From Panopea generosa (taxonomy: Eukaryota > Mollusca > Bivalvia > Adapedonta > Hiatellidae), in assembly GCA_029582155.1 (NCBI GenBank), contig CM055906.1:14575291-14639290 (forward strand): a stretch of 64,000 bases of DNA. The letters run 5' to 3'. This document shows positions 1-11,944 of the stretch, piece after piece. Made by a program: the position numbers and the translations under genes. The stretch's first letter is position 1. Every line of letters begins with the position of its first letter. The notes under the pieces are model-generated. The model had not been told where the DNA came from, made no database searches, and saw nothing but the letters and a program-made list of their open reading frames with translations.

Positions 1-597
1 CAGCATCTGTATCAAGACATGCTTTAAAATTGATCACTTTAATTCAGTCATCTGATGCAGTTTTCAATGACTTCAGCATGTTGTTCAATATGTGCTTTGC
101 CCACATGTTTTGACTACCCCCATGATGCTATTCAACATGATAAGGTCTGTACTACTGCCCTTTGATGCAACTGATAATCAAAGCTTGTTTTACTCATATA
201 TATATCCGAGAATAGTATACAAAAAAAACCATTTATTTATGATAAATAAACATCATTACTGAAAATACAACGTTGGCGTCGCGTGTTTCGCCATAAACGG
301 AAAAAATCAGTCGCATTTTTCCGCGTAAATTAAAGTAAATTATCTGATATCGATAAGATGTTGGACAAAAAACAAACAGAGTTTGATATGGCCGGGTGGG
401 TAAATTTGACACAAAGAAATGCAACTATTGACTTTTTAATATATTGATAACATCGTATTATACATGTAAATGAACAAAAATGTTATATTTTTTCTTTTGA
501 AATCTATTTCTGTGTATTTAAAACGAAAGAAATATTTCGGCATTTCTCGCGGTTTACAACTGCAGGAGGTTCATGTTAAAATCGTTTATATACAGCA
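1..597. other. AT-rich intergenic sequence, no gene recognised
   Basis: Short open frames here have no recognisable domain, and their composition looks like AT-rich noncoding DNA. Nothing further can be supported. Confidence 0.5.
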
Positions 598-603
598 TAT
601 TCT

Positions 604-922
604 TACGGTGTCCCGTTACGGCTATCGTAGTTTCGACTTTTCACCATCGTATTTTCGTTGTTTCGACTTTTCACCAATGTAGTTTCGCGTTTTCACCGTC
701 GTTGTTTCCATTTTTTCACCATCGTAGTTTAGTGTTTTCACCATCGTTGTTTCGCGTTTCACCATCGTAGTTTCGCGTTTTAACCATCGTTGTTTCGACT
801 TTTCACCATCGTGGTTTCACGTTTTCACCAACGTAGTTTCGACTTTTCACCATCGTAGTTTTGTTGTTTCAACTTTACTTAATTTAATAAATATGCCACG
901 ATGGCCCCAACGGGACACCGTA
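604..922. mobile_element. MITE-like element with terminal inverted repeats and an internal minisatellite
   Basis: The left end reads TACGGTGTCCCGTT (604-617) and the right end is its exact reverse complement (909-922). The similarity continues inward with a few mismatches to about 27 bp. The element is flanked on both sides by the direct repeat TATTCT (598-603 and 923-928), which fits a 6-bp target-site duplication. The interior is almost entirely a 22-bp tandem repeat with no coding capacity. This is a non-autonomous DNA transposon by structure. The superfamily cannot be assigned from the sequence alone. Confidence 0.75.
622..885. repeat. 22-bp minisatellite inside the MITE
   Basis: About eleven to twelve degenerate copies of a unit like TCACCATCGTAGTTTCGACT plus two bases. 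Variants have GCG for GAC and GTTG for GTAG. The array fills nearly the whole interior between the inverted repeats, so it presumably moved or expanded as part of the element. Confidence 0.8.
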
Positions 923-975
923 TATTCTCGTCCTTGCGTATTTATTTAATTGTATATGAAATTACGAAAACGAAT

Positions 976-1578
976 TCATTTTGCCTGAATGAGATTCGCT
1001 TTGAATGAATTCCAACCATACCCCTCGTACAATGTAGCAGTGTTGCCTCTTAGTTTTCCCGCCCATACCTCGTCGTTCTTTTCAAGTAGCTGTGTCGTTA
1101 CTTCCGTATTACACGTATGGTAAGCATTGTCTCCAACAAGGAATTAGCCAATTACTTTACCGTTTTGAAAAATTCCCGCCACCATCCATTTGTTTATATC
1201 CAAACAGACACTCACATAAAATGTGTATATTCCTGCAACTGGTGCTACAAACACTCCTCGCACGACATTGAACGCCCTTCCCACGTTGGTAATTGTGATG
1301 TCATACTTTATCTTCTCGCCCACTTTAATATCAATTGCTGACGACAACCTCACATTGACAGCTATCAAAGTCGTCGTTTTTTCAACCCCGGTCAACTTCT
1401 CCTCTAAAGTTTTCATTTTCATTTCCACTGTAAGCAATCTTTCCATCATTTTAGACTCGTACATGAACTTCGGGCAGTCTTCACTTGGAGGTTCGTGAGA
1501 TTTAACACAGCGAGCGACTATAATTAGCCCAAAAGCAAACAACATCGATAATCCAGTTGTCATGTCTGCTATTGTCAA
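976..1578 (-). pseudogene. C1q-domain-containing protein gene with one in-frame premature stop
   Basis: Reading from the ATG at 1578, the product starts with a hydrophobic signal peptide or signal anchor (residues about 6-23, LSMLFAFGLIIVA). A short charged, probably coiled-coil stretch follows (about 40-68, MERLLTVEMKMKTLEEKL), then a C1q domain from about residue 69. The C1q hallmark FVAPVAGIYTF is present. Codon 145 is TAA (plus-strand 1144-1146), but the same frame continues without a gap through the rest of the domain: DNAYHTCNTEV, DEVWAGKL, GYGWNSFKANLI, ending at TGA 976-978. Read through, the protein would be 200 residues, a normal size for a single-exon molluscan C1q-domain protein. 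Such secreted proteins act as lectin-like recognition molecules in bivalve immunity. Because only one codon is broken and the frame is otherwise intact, this is a recent pseudogene, a segregating null allele or a sequence error. I saw no splice pair that would remove the stop sensibly. Confidence 0.85.
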
Positions 1579-3168
1579 ACCGCGACTATAACTACACAGT
1601 CAAGCAATGGCAAACTGATGTTTGAAATACAACGTTTTCACATTGTAGGAAATATACGCTTTCATGTAAAATATGCTTTGCATTGTGTTCTTCTAATTAG
1701 CTAGTAGTGCTTATGACCGTAACGAAAGCAAAGCGGAAGTCTCCACAATTGTGAAGTCTCAGTTTTAAGTACGCCTCATTAAGTGGCAAGTGTAGTTGCC
1801 GTGTTTTTATTCTCTGGTTAGTTTATAAAAAGGGGTCAAATATGAACATATTGACATAATCTAGACAACAGCTTCGAAAGGTTATGCAGGTCTCCTAAGT
1901 CGGGGTTAATAACTAAGTATTTTAACAAACCAGAACGTAGCGACCGTATGGAGCGTTGCTTCTACTTTTGTAGCACTTCTTATAAAGGGATTATATTGGC
2001 ATATAACCGTCAATTCCTTGTCCTAAATACACACGCCCAGCATGAAGATACATTTATAACTTAGAGGTATACGCGTTTAAAGTGTCTAATTGCATAACCT
2101 CTTCATTACAAACATCGGGTTTCTGAAGCTAGTTTACATTCACTATTTTCAACGAACCGCTTTCGGGTTTCCGATCAATCATCGGACAGCACCGTGAGGC
2201 TTTGTTCGGTCAGTTTACGGAGTTCAATGTAAATATTGCGCAATACTTTATTGCGGGACGTATTAAAGTTTTGGCCAATATTCAATTACTGATAATTTGA
2301 TAACTTTCAAGTAAATAAAGGTTATACGTCAATACATAAGAATTATTTTGTGCACGCTGCATTCAGGAAAAGTCTGGAATAATAGCGTGTTTGTGTTACT
2401 GCCAATATAATCCCTTTAAGAAATGAATGTTATTTGTTAAAAGTTAATGAGACATGGCCGTACATGTAACACATACAAAATAAGTGAGTCCCTTTGCGGT
2501 CACGTAAACTTTGCTAGTTCATTGTAAGGTCATAGATATAGTTCATTCTTTACATTAACATCATGTCCTGTTTCCCATTTTGTCTGCCGTCCATAAACAT
2601 GAAGTTTAAAAGTATGCGGTGAATCCTGAAGTTAGAATTATTGAAGAATGAACGTTTTTGGCATTACGATCAGTCACAAATATCCAACAAGGTTCACTTT
2701 AACCAAAATTATATCCGAAGCTAAAAATGAAGATTCATGGATTTCCGTCCACCAAAAACGTATAACACAATTGTATATAGGTTTATTGAAATAACTAGTC
2801 AGTAATATTGTTGGCATCTCATCGGCAACTGTTCACGAACTATTGACTAAACATCTGAAGATACTACATGGGTACCTTAACTTTTAACTGTTTACAAAAT
2901 GGCCACGAGAATTCCAAACGCCAAAAAAAGGCTACTTCAGAAGTATAGTCAAAACGAATATCTTAGTTGCTAATGGTGGCGGAACATTGATGTTTTATAA
3001 CGAACTCAAACTTCGAGTTAATTGAAAAAGGCCAATGAAGACAAATCGTTACCAAACGTTCGATTTCTAAAAAGGGTTCTACTTGATATTCTTGAACTTC
3101 AGCTGCCCTGCCACTATCCCAAATGGTCGATAAATTACTAGTAATATTTACAAAACACAGGGGCCAAG
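1579..3168. other. Intergenic, nothing recognised
   Basis: No open frame with domain character, no tandem array and no tRNA-like motif was seen. The proximal part should hold the promoter of the minus-strand C1q gene, but no convincing TATA box was identified. Confidence 0.4.
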
Positions 3169-3408
3169 ATGTCTGGAAGAAGAAAACGTCGCGAAACTAC
3201 AACATCTACCATGCACTCGAGACAGAGTCCTTTTGCTTTACCTGATTCCGCGACTGACAATGTTGCCTGGCCGGCGTTATACCACACAGATGCTCTTGGT
3301 TCCGTCAGTTGTCAGTATCTGCAGAGAATATCTTACTATGCTGCGGCTTTCCGGCAACGGATTTCCCGTTTGGAAAACTGCAGTTCGATAAATGCAAAGT
3401 ATTTTTAA
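3169..3408 (+). CDS. Hypothetical 79-residue open frame
   Basis: The ATG at 3169 has an acceptable context (CCAAGATGT). The frame runs 79 codons and starts with a basic stretch (MSGRRKRRETTTST). An AATAAA-type hexamer (CTAATAAAAAG) lies about 10-15 bp after the stop. Composition is less AT-rich than the flanks, which favours coding or a retrocopy fragment. No domain is recognised. A 116-codon frame on the other strand overlaps it, so the coding strand is uncertain. Confidence 0.2.
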   Translation: MSGRRKRRETTTSTMHSRQSPFALPDSATDNVAWPALYHTDALGSVSCQYLQRISYYAAAFRQRISRLENCSSINAKYF

Positions 3409-4602
3409 GGGTTGCACTAATAAAAAGTTAAACTTAAAAGTACGAACTTTGTCTACGTTTATGATTGCTCTTCGTATGTAAACATGGTAAGTAATATTGA
3501 CACGTTGTCCTTCATCACCCTTTATTTGATGTATATCCGCCGTTAACTTATACAGTTTCCTTGGGAGTATTTTAATAAAAATCAAGGGAAGAATCCGATC
3601 TGCTATCTTATGTGCACCACAGAACACAATACTCTTGAGCAGATCTTATATTGGTCTGACAGACACGGCGGTTCTAGTAGAGCTATATTTTATTATAATT
3701 CCATATCGAAATTTATGTTTCAGCCATATTTGAATGCATTAAATTCAAGAAAAATCCCTACAAGTTTTACTTAATTAAGAGTCCAATCTCTTAGACTTGC
3801 TATTGAAACCGGTATATAAGTTAAGCCTGTACACCAGTAAATCAAACAAACAAAAATACTTTATAAGGCATAAAATAGCACTTGCGTGTATAGCCAACAC
3901 TAATATTACAACTGTGAAAACATGAAAATAAGATTATCAAAGAAAATGTAGCAGATGCAATATGTTAGATAAATCTTATTTAATGTTAGAGTGTAATTTA
4001 TATAATGATTTAATAAAATGTTCTATTACTGGAAACAGTCATTACTGGAAAAGACCGATCATGCCAAAACTTGTAGATCTTTTTAATAGTGATAAAGTAC
4101 TGGATAAAAAAATAGGAATATTTATACATAAAGCTTTTCAATTTAGAACCATGTTTAGTGCAATAATGTGCGTTATGAATAATATGAACTGCTAAAATAA
4201 TTGTCAATTGGTTGTAAACATTTACCAAGCAAATATATTATGTTAAGAATGTAACATGTTCTTAAGGTTGGTCTTATTACAGCCAGTGACAAGATCAACA
4301 ACATGGATTTGTGAACGCATTTATGACATCTAGATTTATATGTATCATTGTTTGATCTTGTTATATATGTTTCGATATCGGACATGATCAGATGCCTATA
4401 GATTTTATATACAATCTTAAACAATATAAATTTTGCCATATGTTTGTTATCTTTATAAACTAATACATATCTATAATGGAATACAGCCTGAAACTCCAAT
4501 CTGAATATTTGTTTAAGATATCAGAATTGATGTGCTTTATGATATTGTATGTAATTATGTTACATGAAGTTTATTGGATACGATTTTGTCGCCCTATTTG
4601 TA
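3409..4602. other. AT-rich intergenic, nothing recognised
   Basis: Only short AT-biased open frames are present, without domain features. Confidence 0.4.
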
Positions 4603-4622
4603 GTTGTTGTTGTTGTTGTTGT
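4603..4622. repeat. (TTG)n microsatellite
   Basis: About seven consecutive TTG/GTT trinucleotides directly precede the SINE copy. Confidence 0.85.
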
Positions 4623-4662
4623 ATGGTGCTTAGCGTCGTTTTTAACAATTTTTCAGTCATAT

Positions 4663-4927
4663 CGCAGCGGTGTCTACTTGAGACAGTATTCTGAGCGCTA
4701 TCACACTTGAGTATCACGCCGCAGACAAATGGTATGATACCCCACCCAGTCACATTATACTGACACCGGGCCAACCAGACCTAGAACTCTCCTCTAAATG
4801 CTGAGCGTCTAGCGAGGACGCTTCTAGTACCATTTTTAAAGTGTTTGGTATGACCCGGTCGAGGATCGAACCCACGGCATTCCGCATGCGAGGCGGACGC
4901 TCTACCACTGGACCACGCTGCGGTCTG
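4663..4927 (-). mobile_element. tRNA-Ala-derived SINE, family A, copy 1
   Basis: On the minus strand the element begins with a tRNA-like head. The A box is in GTGGTCCAGTGGTAGAGCG. The anticodon arm has stem TCCGC/GCGGA with loop CTCGCAT, giving anticodon CGC (alanine). The B box GGTTCGATCC follows. A tRNA-unrelated body of about 170 bp comes next. A second copy with the same head and body lies at 50114-50365 in the same orientation. Confidence 0.85.
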
Positions 4928-5418
4928 CAATATTTGTAATCATATATAATTATGTGACTATTCGTCATGGGTCTCGGACCTTCTGGAAATAATGGAAATA
5001 TACTTGTCAAAACGTGAAGGCGTATCCATTTTCTTATGTAGTTTTAGTAGTTCTATTGGCCAGCTGGTAGTGTTATGAGCTCCTTGTCTCGTTCTGATAT
5101 TGGAATGTCTGGTATACATATAATTTGAGATAGGCCTGTTGGTTTTCCTTCTTATTTTAATAGTGATTAAACATTTCAAAGGCGTGTCATTCATAGAAAG
5201 ACCCGAATCAAAGAAAAGAAACTTGCATGTTATTGCTTGTTGACACCAGAATTGTCAAAATATCATTAGAAATGTACGGGTCGTATTTCATCCAAGAGAC
5301 TTCTTTCTTTTCAGTGTGGACATGACTGACAAAGTGAAAGTAGATTCGTAAATTAAAATTGTGTTTATGGCAGCTCTTAGCAAATGTAAGTTGTAGGACA
5401 TAACTGTCTTAGTAATTA
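4928..5418. other. Intergenic, nothing recognised
   Basis: No gene or repeat structure was seen in this stretch. Confidence 0.4.
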
Positions 5419-5840
5419 TACCCCCCGACAAACGAAGTTTTGAGGGGGTATATTGGAGTCACCCTGTGGTCGGTCTGTCGGTCTGTCGGTCGGTCGGTCT
5501 GTCCGTTGCAATTTTCCTTGTCCGGAGCATCACTTGAAAAGTACTGGATGGAATTTTATCAAACGTCATACAATGGTAGAATATAATGAGAGGAAGTGCA
5601 GTGTATAAGAAACATAACTCTATTCTTGCTAATTACAGACTTATTGCCCTTTGATATTTTTTCTTGTCCGGAGCATAACTTGAAAAGTACCGGATGGAAT
5701 TTCATCAAGCTTCATACAATGGTAGAATATAATGAGAGGAAGTGCAGTGTACAAGAAACATAACTCTATTCTTGCTAATTACAGAGTTATTGCCCTTTGA
5801 TATATTTCCCTAGTCCGGAGCATTACTTTTAAAATACACA
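5419..5840. mobile_element. Pearl/Helitron-like repeat element, about 146-bp core repeats
   Basis: The element opens with a C/G-tract hairpin (CCCCCCGACAAACGAAG followed by a GAGGGGG arm), then a GGTCTGTC-type tetranucleotide stretch (about 5467-5505). Next come about 2.2 tandem copies of a 145-147 bp core that begins (T)TGTCCGGAGCAT, at about 5518, 5664 and 5811. A palindromic cap, tetranucleotide microsatellite and tandem core match the architecture described for 'pearl' elements in oysters. The family assignment is by analogy. There is no coding capacity. Confidence 0.6.
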
Positions 5841-6149
5841 TGTCTGCTGTGTATCCAGGTTTCTCCACAGGACATTAAAGCACAGGGGCACCCCAGCGCT
5901 TGACTATCAGAATAATAATCCCCTAGCGCCTGATTTTTTGCAAAAGCTTACTTTCCTCTAAATTATTATTTTTCTTTGCAGATCTTTTCTTATTTTAATG
6001 CCTGAAATGAATCATATTAAATATGATTACTATAACTAATTAATGCAAGTTTTATTAATGATATATGTTTCAATGAGTATCTTACACAGCGCTTGAAAAT
6101 ATGTTGAAGTTGCTTACGCGCTCTTACCACAGCCCTTGCATTCCTTCCT

Positions 6150-6690
6150 GTGGAGAACCCTGATATCCGCAGTGATATAACACGACATATGTCTGCTGTA
6201 TACCTGCTGTGATATAACAGGAGAAACGTTAGCTGTATATATGCAGTCATGTAACACGGCAAATGTCCTCTGTATGTCAACAGTGATATAACACGACACA
6301 TGTCTGCTGTTTATCCGCAGTGATATAACAGTACATACATCTGCTGTGATATAACACGACACATGTCCGCGGTATATCTGCAGTGATATAACACGACAAA
6401 TGATCAGTATATCCGCAGTGACACAACACGACAAATACCCACTATATATCCGCATAGATATAACACGACACATGTATGCTGTATATCCACAGTGATATAA
6501 CACGACAAATGTCAGCTGAATATCCACAGTGATATAACACGACAAATGTCTGCTGTAATAACACGACAAATGCCCGCTGTATAATCGGCATTGATATGAC
6601 ACGACAAATGCCCGCTGAATATCCACAGCGATATTACATGACAAATGTCCGCTGTATACCTGCAGTAATATAACACGGCTAATGTCCGCT
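6150..6690. repeat. 37-bp minisatellite
   Basis: About fourteen to fifteen imperfect copies of a unit containing GATATAACACGACAAATGTC followed by CGCTGTATATCCGCAGT. Some units are shortened or lengthened by a few bases. The minus strand shows long open frames of repeated peptides (CYITVDIQ, VVLYHC), which result from low stop density and are not a gene. Related single units occur at about 5831-5855 and at 8228-8300. Confidence 0.85.
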
Positions 6691-7928
6691 GTATAAAAAT
6701 GTATAACACAATTACGTTCCGGTACCCTTCCCATTGCAAGTTGGGTCGTTATATTGGTTTACCTAGAGACCAGAGATTCTGTAAGCAGTGTAATTTAACT
6801 TATTGTCGAAAATGAAATGCATTTCATATTTTGTTGCTCTAAATTTGATCATTCACGTGAAAATTTGAATGCAAATATAGTTGAAATATGCGATACAAAT
6901 CAATCTTACATATTAAGTAAAATTGGTAAATTATTACAAAATAATTCCAATCTCACTATCATATTTGTATTTAAAGCATTTTCATTGGACAACGTCAATT
7001 TTTTTAAAAACTTTTATTTTTCGATAAAACCCTGGAACCGGACTACTTTTACGTTTCTCGCGTAAACAAAGTTTTGATGGCCGGTTAAGCAATATACGAA
7101 CTTAAATGACGTTCACTACGGTTTATATACAGCTTATTTTAATAATAAAATACAACAAAAACAAATGTTAGATCTAGTCCTAGCTGTTTTCATCGGTTTA
7201 TTGTTTTATAAATTTCTTTGGTTCAGCGATTTAACCGGGCGTCACAATCAGACCATAAGTTGTTTGAGAAACAATGAAGTAGGTCATAAAATGTTCACAT
7301 TTGAGATGTATAGTATACCATTGAACACAACCCTGGTTTACCGAACGTGAATACTAGTCGTTGACAAAAATTTCCACAAATCAATTTATTCTACAGGAAA
7401 AATGAAATAAAAACATGTACATGTAGTTGAAGTTCAGAAGCAGACGATCGTGAGACAATGTAAGTACACAAACCTTGCACATTAAGTCGTTTAAAACGTT
7501 CCAAATTTGGATTCTCCGTCAATGAGCGTGGATTTATATGACCTTCGTAAATATTGACACATTTTTAAAAAAACAAGCGTGTAGACAAAAACTAAACAAT
7601 TACGCCAGCGTCTACACTGTGTGGGTATTTCCTGGAATTATTGATTTTTTATTTGCCTAATCGAGAGTTAAAATGCGGGTGTTTAATTTTTTCACAGCAA
7701 AATATTTCGTCATTTTACAATTAAACAACTAATGCTACAGAGTTCATCTGATAATGGAAACAATAGACGTTACAATATGATTGTATATTAGATCTCGAGA
7801 ATTTGATGTCAACCAGGACAGAGGTGATGTATTCTGACGCGTTTACTTTGCAGCGTATAGTTATTTTTGTTTTGTTTTTTCATTCATTTGAGGAGTTTCA
7901 AATTAAATATAATCATCAGGATTGGAAT
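6691..7928. other. Intergenic, nothing recognised
   Basis: Two short AT-rich open frames (6817 and 7165) have hydrophobic, low-complexity translations and no domain. I do not support them as genes. Confidence 0.4.
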
Positions 7929-8088
7929 TATAAGGATTGAATGCATTTTTTCTGTTTTTATGCATGTGTAAAAATGTCGAATCACGCACAAATCTGTCAT
8001 AAAGTCCTTCGGACTTTATTTGATTTGTGCGTGATTCGACATTCTTTACACATGCATAAAAACTAAAAAAAAATGCATTTAATTCTAT
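7929..8088. mobile_element. Foldback (palindromic) element
   Basis: The sequence folds on itself around AAAGTCCTTCGGACTTT (8001-8017). The arms GTCGAATCACGCACAAATC (7976-7994) and GATTTGTGCGTGATTCGAC (8022-8040) are exact reverse complements. Pairing continues outward through TGCATGTGTAAA and TTTACACATGCA to the ATGCATTT blocks near both ends, with few mismatches. Total arm length is about 75-80 bp with almost no loop, typical of small foldback MITEs. Confidence 0.8.
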
Positions 8089-8227
8089 AATAAAAGCTCA
8101 ATTATATCTATTGGAAAGTTTATAGAACGTGCTCTAAAATCGAGGCAAATATAAACACTTTTTTACATTGCATTGATTGATCAATTTTGTTGTTCCTGTC
8201 ACTTTAATAAATATTATATATATATAT

Positions 8228-8300
8228 CCGCAGTGATGTAACACGACAAATGTCCGCTGACTATATGCTGTGATAAAACACGACAAATGTCTGCTTAATA
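8228..8300. repeat. Detached copies of the 37-bp minisatellite unit
   Basis: ATCCGCAGTGATGTAACACG and the following unit ending ACGACAAATGTCTGCT match the array at 6150-6690. They lie 1.5 kb away, beyond the foldback element. Confidence 0.75.
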
Positions 8301-10626
8301 TTTGAAGCGTCTTTTAAAAGAAATAGTTCTTCTGTACACTTACATGTTAATTATTATTTATAACAAAAACCCAACCTTGTATTTATATGAAGGGCAAACG
8401 TCCAAAATACAGCGTTTTACTTTATCATGTGTGTGTATTGTTCTCATTAAACAAAAATAAACACAATATATGCAATTAACAAAGGAGCTCATTATAGCAT
8501 AATTGCACCATGTAAATAACATTTTACTACTTCTTGTGCAAGTGCAATATTTCTTGTGCAACTCCTGAAATACATTTATCCCTGGATGCTGATTAGGCTG
8601 CGATGACACATAATGCACTTACAAAATAGCCTTACTTCCCGTAACATTGGTGCATAATGCACTGTGTGCAGTATTCATCCTATAAAGAGAGGTAAATGGT
8701 GGACAGTTATATTTCTACGCAAAATTTGAATATACGACCACTGCAGGAAGTTGCTGATATTCATTTAAATGGAGTTTGTATATTTTTATTACATCATTAT
8801 TATTTGCATACAGTACATTCTGCATGGTGATCGACCTGTTAAGTATAAACGCCCAATGATCAACTTTTACATTCTTTACAAAACAAATTAAACAAAAAAA
8901 AAAACATTTTTACACCGATTCTGTACGGTACTCTTTCATTGTCATCGATTAATCGTGCAGAAAGATTCGTATACTCAGTTGCAAGAGAAAGTGTCCACCT
9001 TTAAATTTAAAATATGTTCTATTCTTGTATTATACAACAATATTTAAGTATGACAGCACATATGGTTTACATTCTAAATCTATCTTCATTGTGTCGACAT
9101 ATGGAAATAATGCACAATCATTATTACATTTTATGTTTGCAGTTAAATGTAAGCCGTTGATAATTAACGGGTTAAATGTTTATTGATTAAAATATTGAAA
9201 AAGGAAGTCACTAAAATTGATATCTTCACATATATAAAACATTCAACTGTCCATAACCTCCATAGAAATAAAAATATTAAACAATGCTTCCAAAAGGCAC
9301 CACTCGGGGAATTGTTAAGTCCAGTTTTATAGAAATAATAAAATTTAATTCTGTTTAATCCTAATGTTAATTTTATGTTTGCCCAGATCCCTATAATTAC
9401 ATGTGATACCTATATAACTGTAACGATTCCATTTTTGAAATATGCATCTATATATATAACGACATAACGGCAGCCATTTTAGGCCAATTCTGTTCTCGGG
9501 CACAGCTAGGCCCAATTTTTAGATGCGCATCAGGGCTTAGAGACTAGGGAAATATTCATACGGGAATTTTGAGTATCTGTATATACATGGTGCGTATATT
9601 TGTAAACACAATGTCATTCTTTTTCAAGTTGAGCTACTGTCGACAATGCCTACGCACCTATCAGTGTATTAAAACATGGTGGTGCTCATTCCCTGCTGTA
9701 AAGCATACCGGGAAGGTTTTCTTTACACAATAATACTATAAATATACGAAACTTTTCCTTGGGCTATTTGCACTTAGTTTTTGTCAAACTACTTTGCTTT
9801 ATGATTGGTTGACAAATACTTACATAATTGAGTCGTATGTAAAAAGAACAATCACTCACAATTAATTTACAATGTATGGGATCAAATAACAAAGGTTTCA
9901 AACCAATGTTCCGAAAAGTAACCTAAATCACCATGTCCGGGACTATGTTTTATAAACAAAACTGGACGGTAGCGATGTATCGAACCTGTCTTATTACCTT
10001 TTGAAACAACAAACGACACCCAACAGATAGCAACCTGAGACACGATGCACTGTTCATAATTTATGAGGGCTCTGCAACTCTTGGTTTGAATCATCACTTC
10101 TGAGGATCGTGTGACACTAGTCCAGAGCCGAATAATCACACATATTTTAATGATTAATAATTCTCCTCGCAGCTTCTTCAATATCGAGTTGTAACATCAA
10201 AATGACCAAAAACACTGGCAGACGGCTGCTCATATAGCCGTTTGCTTGATAACATGTCATTAATATCACATGTAAGGTATCACAAATTAGCTTCCATCTA
10301 TAATACTAACAGACCTTGTTGGTATATAGACAGAAATACCCGATTGTGTATTTGATGATCGATGTATTAATGTCTTTCAGGCCAGGGCTGTTTACTGGAC
10401 AGTAAAATGTAAAATTGATCTATCTCAAAAATTAAGGCTTGGTTATTGGACAGGTCCTGCACTTAGTATAATATCTACATGGATTTCTAACAGTAACAGC
10501 TCTAAGGATAAGAAGTATGCTTGTTTGTAACGTATTTAATTATTTGATAATTACAAACTACCATGTGTCGATATTTATCAATTGACAATTGCTGTTCCCT
10601 GTAACATCGATAGTTAAAAAAGCATT
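8301..10626. other. AT-rich intergenic, nothing recognised
   Basis: No coding frame with domain character was seen on either strand. No tandem array was found. Confidence 0.4.
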
Positions 10627-10814
10627 GTGGCAGCCCTTAGTGTAACAAAATCAACATTTGTTACACTCAGGGTCGCGGTTGTTACACTAAGCGTATGTTT
10701 TGTACATGTTTTGATATTTGATTATAAAACAGGTTCACTTCGTGAATAATTCTTTATCAGCTAGATTTATTTGTCACTGCTATGAAATGGGAGCATATAG
10801 TGAAACCCATTTTC

Positions 10815-10843
10815 GTCCGTCCGTCCGTCCGTCCGTCCGTCCG
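10815..10843. repeat. (CCGT)n microsatellite
   Basis: About seven CGTC repeats follow a short AAACCCATTTT stretch. This resembles the microsatellite part of a pearl-like element, but no core repeats follow directly. Confidence 0.8.
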
Positions 10844-11944
10844 TTTGTTCTGTTGCAAAGTGCTTCCAATATTCTTCCATATCTAATTTACACAAACAAT
10901 TTTATATAAACGATATCGAAATAAAGAAGAAAAAATGTTGGTGGATTTTTGTGTAATATTACATTTTCAATTATGTCGAGATCATTGATACTACAAATAG
11001 AAAAATGCTATCTTAGTAATAGCGGTATCTTGAGTTATGGTTTCCAGAGAGGGAATATTTATTTTGTTTGGGAGATGGAGGTCGAGGACGAGGTTTAGGG
11101 AGAAAGAGATCAAGATCAATTTCACCAAAATAAGAACAAGGCATAAATACTGTTACATCTTACTCACCTCTTGATCTCTTTTTTTTTCAACTTTTGTAAG
11201 TGACATAGCTTGCTGTTGTTTTATTTTTGGTTCTAAAACTATGCTTCACGTTATCACCATCGTGACAAAAACAATCATTTAAAGGTAAGCTGACGTGGCA
11301 ATATGTTATTAAAGTTGCTGTGTTGTTATATTGTAGAGATTTATCATCTCAAACTCTTATTAAAAAACATAAATAAACAGTAATATGTTATCAAATTATT
11401 ATATTCTCCTTTAAATTGTTCCACTTCATATTAAAATAAAAACTATTTACCAGAGGTTAAAAAATGTCCAACATCTTCGACAAAATTTTTTTGTTTTTCA
11501 TAACTTCGTCCCTTGGTGTAACGAATTAAGTTTGGTTTGGATTTGATTTGGTGAAGAAAACTTTACCCTGACGATAAATATCTTTTTGTTACAATAGGGG
11601 TTATTTATAACCGAACCCTTAGTGTGAAAAAATAAACTGTATGTGGATATGATTTGATGACGAAAATCTTATTCCGACGATAACTATAGTTCTGTTACAC
11701 TAAGGGTTATTTATAACTGCAACCATAAGTGTAACAGAGTAAGTTTAATAGGATGTGATTTGGTGAAGAAAAATAAACAAAAACATTCACTGAAACAATT
11801 GTTTTGTTGATAAGATTTCTGACTTTTTGTTTTAAAATGACCATTATTCCAATATTCCACAGCACATTCACAGTCACATTAATTTTGTTAGTTGAAATAA
11901 AAACGATACAAATGAATACTATCGAAACGAAATGAATGTCCCGC

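Noticed and set aside
4860-4925. Functional tRNA-Ala gene
   Set aside because: The acceptor stem ends do not pair and the head continues into a SINE body that is shared with a second copy.
6114-6734. 206-codon minus-strand frame rich in Cys, Tyr and Ile
   Set aside because: Falls on the 37-bp minisatellite. The periodic peptide has no domain.
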